From positions 1-40,161 of the forward strand of contig CAKZGI010000093.1 of NCBI GenBank assembly GCA_936914905.1: 40,161 nucleotides of DNA. The letters are read 5' to 3'. Numbering within the stretch: position 1 is the first letter of the stretch; each line of letters begins with the position of its first letter. The notes under the pieces are model-generated. The model was not told the DNA's origin. It worked only from the letters and a program-made list of their open reading frames with translations, and ran no database searches. Of the stretch, positions 40,107 to 40,161 are shown one piece after another. The position numbers were made by a program, and so were the translations under genes. Source of the stretch: an uncultured Trichormus sp. (GTDB lineage: Bacteria > Cyanobacteriota > Cyanobacteriia > Cyanobacteriales > Nostocaceae).

Positions 40107-40161
40107 ATGCCCCCTGACCCTGGTGAAATTGAAGTTCAAATGCAACGATACTATAAGTCTT
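40107..40161 (+). CDS. 5' end of a gene cut by the window edge, possibly an ISAzo13-type transposase
   Basis: Behind GGAGAATT the ATG at 40107 opens MPPDPGEIEVQMQRYYKS before the window ends. The short N-terminus resembles, from memory, the beginning of ISAzo13-family transposases (an acidic start followed by YYKSLSEKDRR), but only 18 residues are visible. The assignment is a guess based on style. Confidence 0.35.
   Translation, partial: MPPDPGEIEVQMQRYYKS

Noticed and set aside
1-40161. CRISPR arrays and tRNA or rRNA genes
   Set aside because: No regularly spaced 25-40 base repeats and no cloverleaf or T-loop (GGTTCRANTCC) in a proper context were seen. The heptamer arrays are too short-period to be CRISPR.

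Overview
The window comes from a filamentous, heterocyst-type cyanobacterium (Nostocales). The evidence is photosystem I subunit PsaD, a high-light-inducible chlorophyll-binding protein, a respiratory aa3-type oxidase operon beside heme A genes, recurrent HIP1 palindromes (GCGATCGC), and many heptameric short tandem repeats (GTCATTA, ATTGGTA and similar) between genes. The very high load of decayed genes next to intact housekeeping genes is what one would expect of a genome in reductive decay, such as the Azolla cyanobiont 'Nostoc azollae'. That species assignment is an inference from gene content and style and was not tested.

Layout. 1-900: two small minus-strand cyanobacterial proteins. 1.6-4.7 kb: a C5 cytosine methyltransferase gene split by a 2.1 kb IS1634-type insertion sequence, itself dead. 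4.8-8.6 kb: murG, a secreted NTF2-like protein, an intact SDR oxidoreductase and a broken second SDR. 8.8-10 kb: remnants of a DUF4351 protein and of miaE. 10-15.2 kb: trpE, psaD, recJ and nfi, all apparently functional. 15.6-19.6 kb: a decay zone with two FHA-domain genes (one fused to a flavin/NAD-binding region), a membrane protein and an SGNH hydrolase. 20.2-21.5 kb: an intact GHL10 protein. 21.8-23.3 kb: a second wrecked C5 methyltransferase. 23.4-28 kb: ald, hli, a membrane ORF plus WD40 protein, a SET-domain protein and an SMR/EamA-like exporter. 28.1-29.2 kb: a partial ctaE duplicate, a beta-helix fragment and a MazE/PemK-like toxin-antitoxin pair. 29.3-35.3 kb: ctaCDE (minus) divergent from ctaA-ctaB (plus). 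35.5-36.5 kb: remnants of an ABC/SMC-like ATPase and a small companion gene, carrying a 74-bp perfect-hairpin insertion. 36.8-39.8 kb: der, a CbiQ/EcfT protein and a 2TM protein. A truncated ORF starts at the right edge.

Functional logic. The heme A genes ctaA and ctaB sit head-to-head with the cytochrome oxidase operon that uses their product. The intact genes cover cell wall (murG), tryptophan (trpE), photosystem I (psaD), DNA repair (recJ, nfi), ribosome assembly (der) and alanine catabolism (ald). Decay falls on restriction-modification, probable defence, mobile DNA, signalling (FHA) and tRNA modification (miaE).

The most unusual signals are structural. They are a set of 14-39 bp tandem duplications, three long perfect hairpins (one with an 8-bp target duplication, one apparently made by template switching inside a gene), an IS transposase with seven in-frame stops but no frameshift, and a toxin gene whose reading frame now runs antisense into ctaE.
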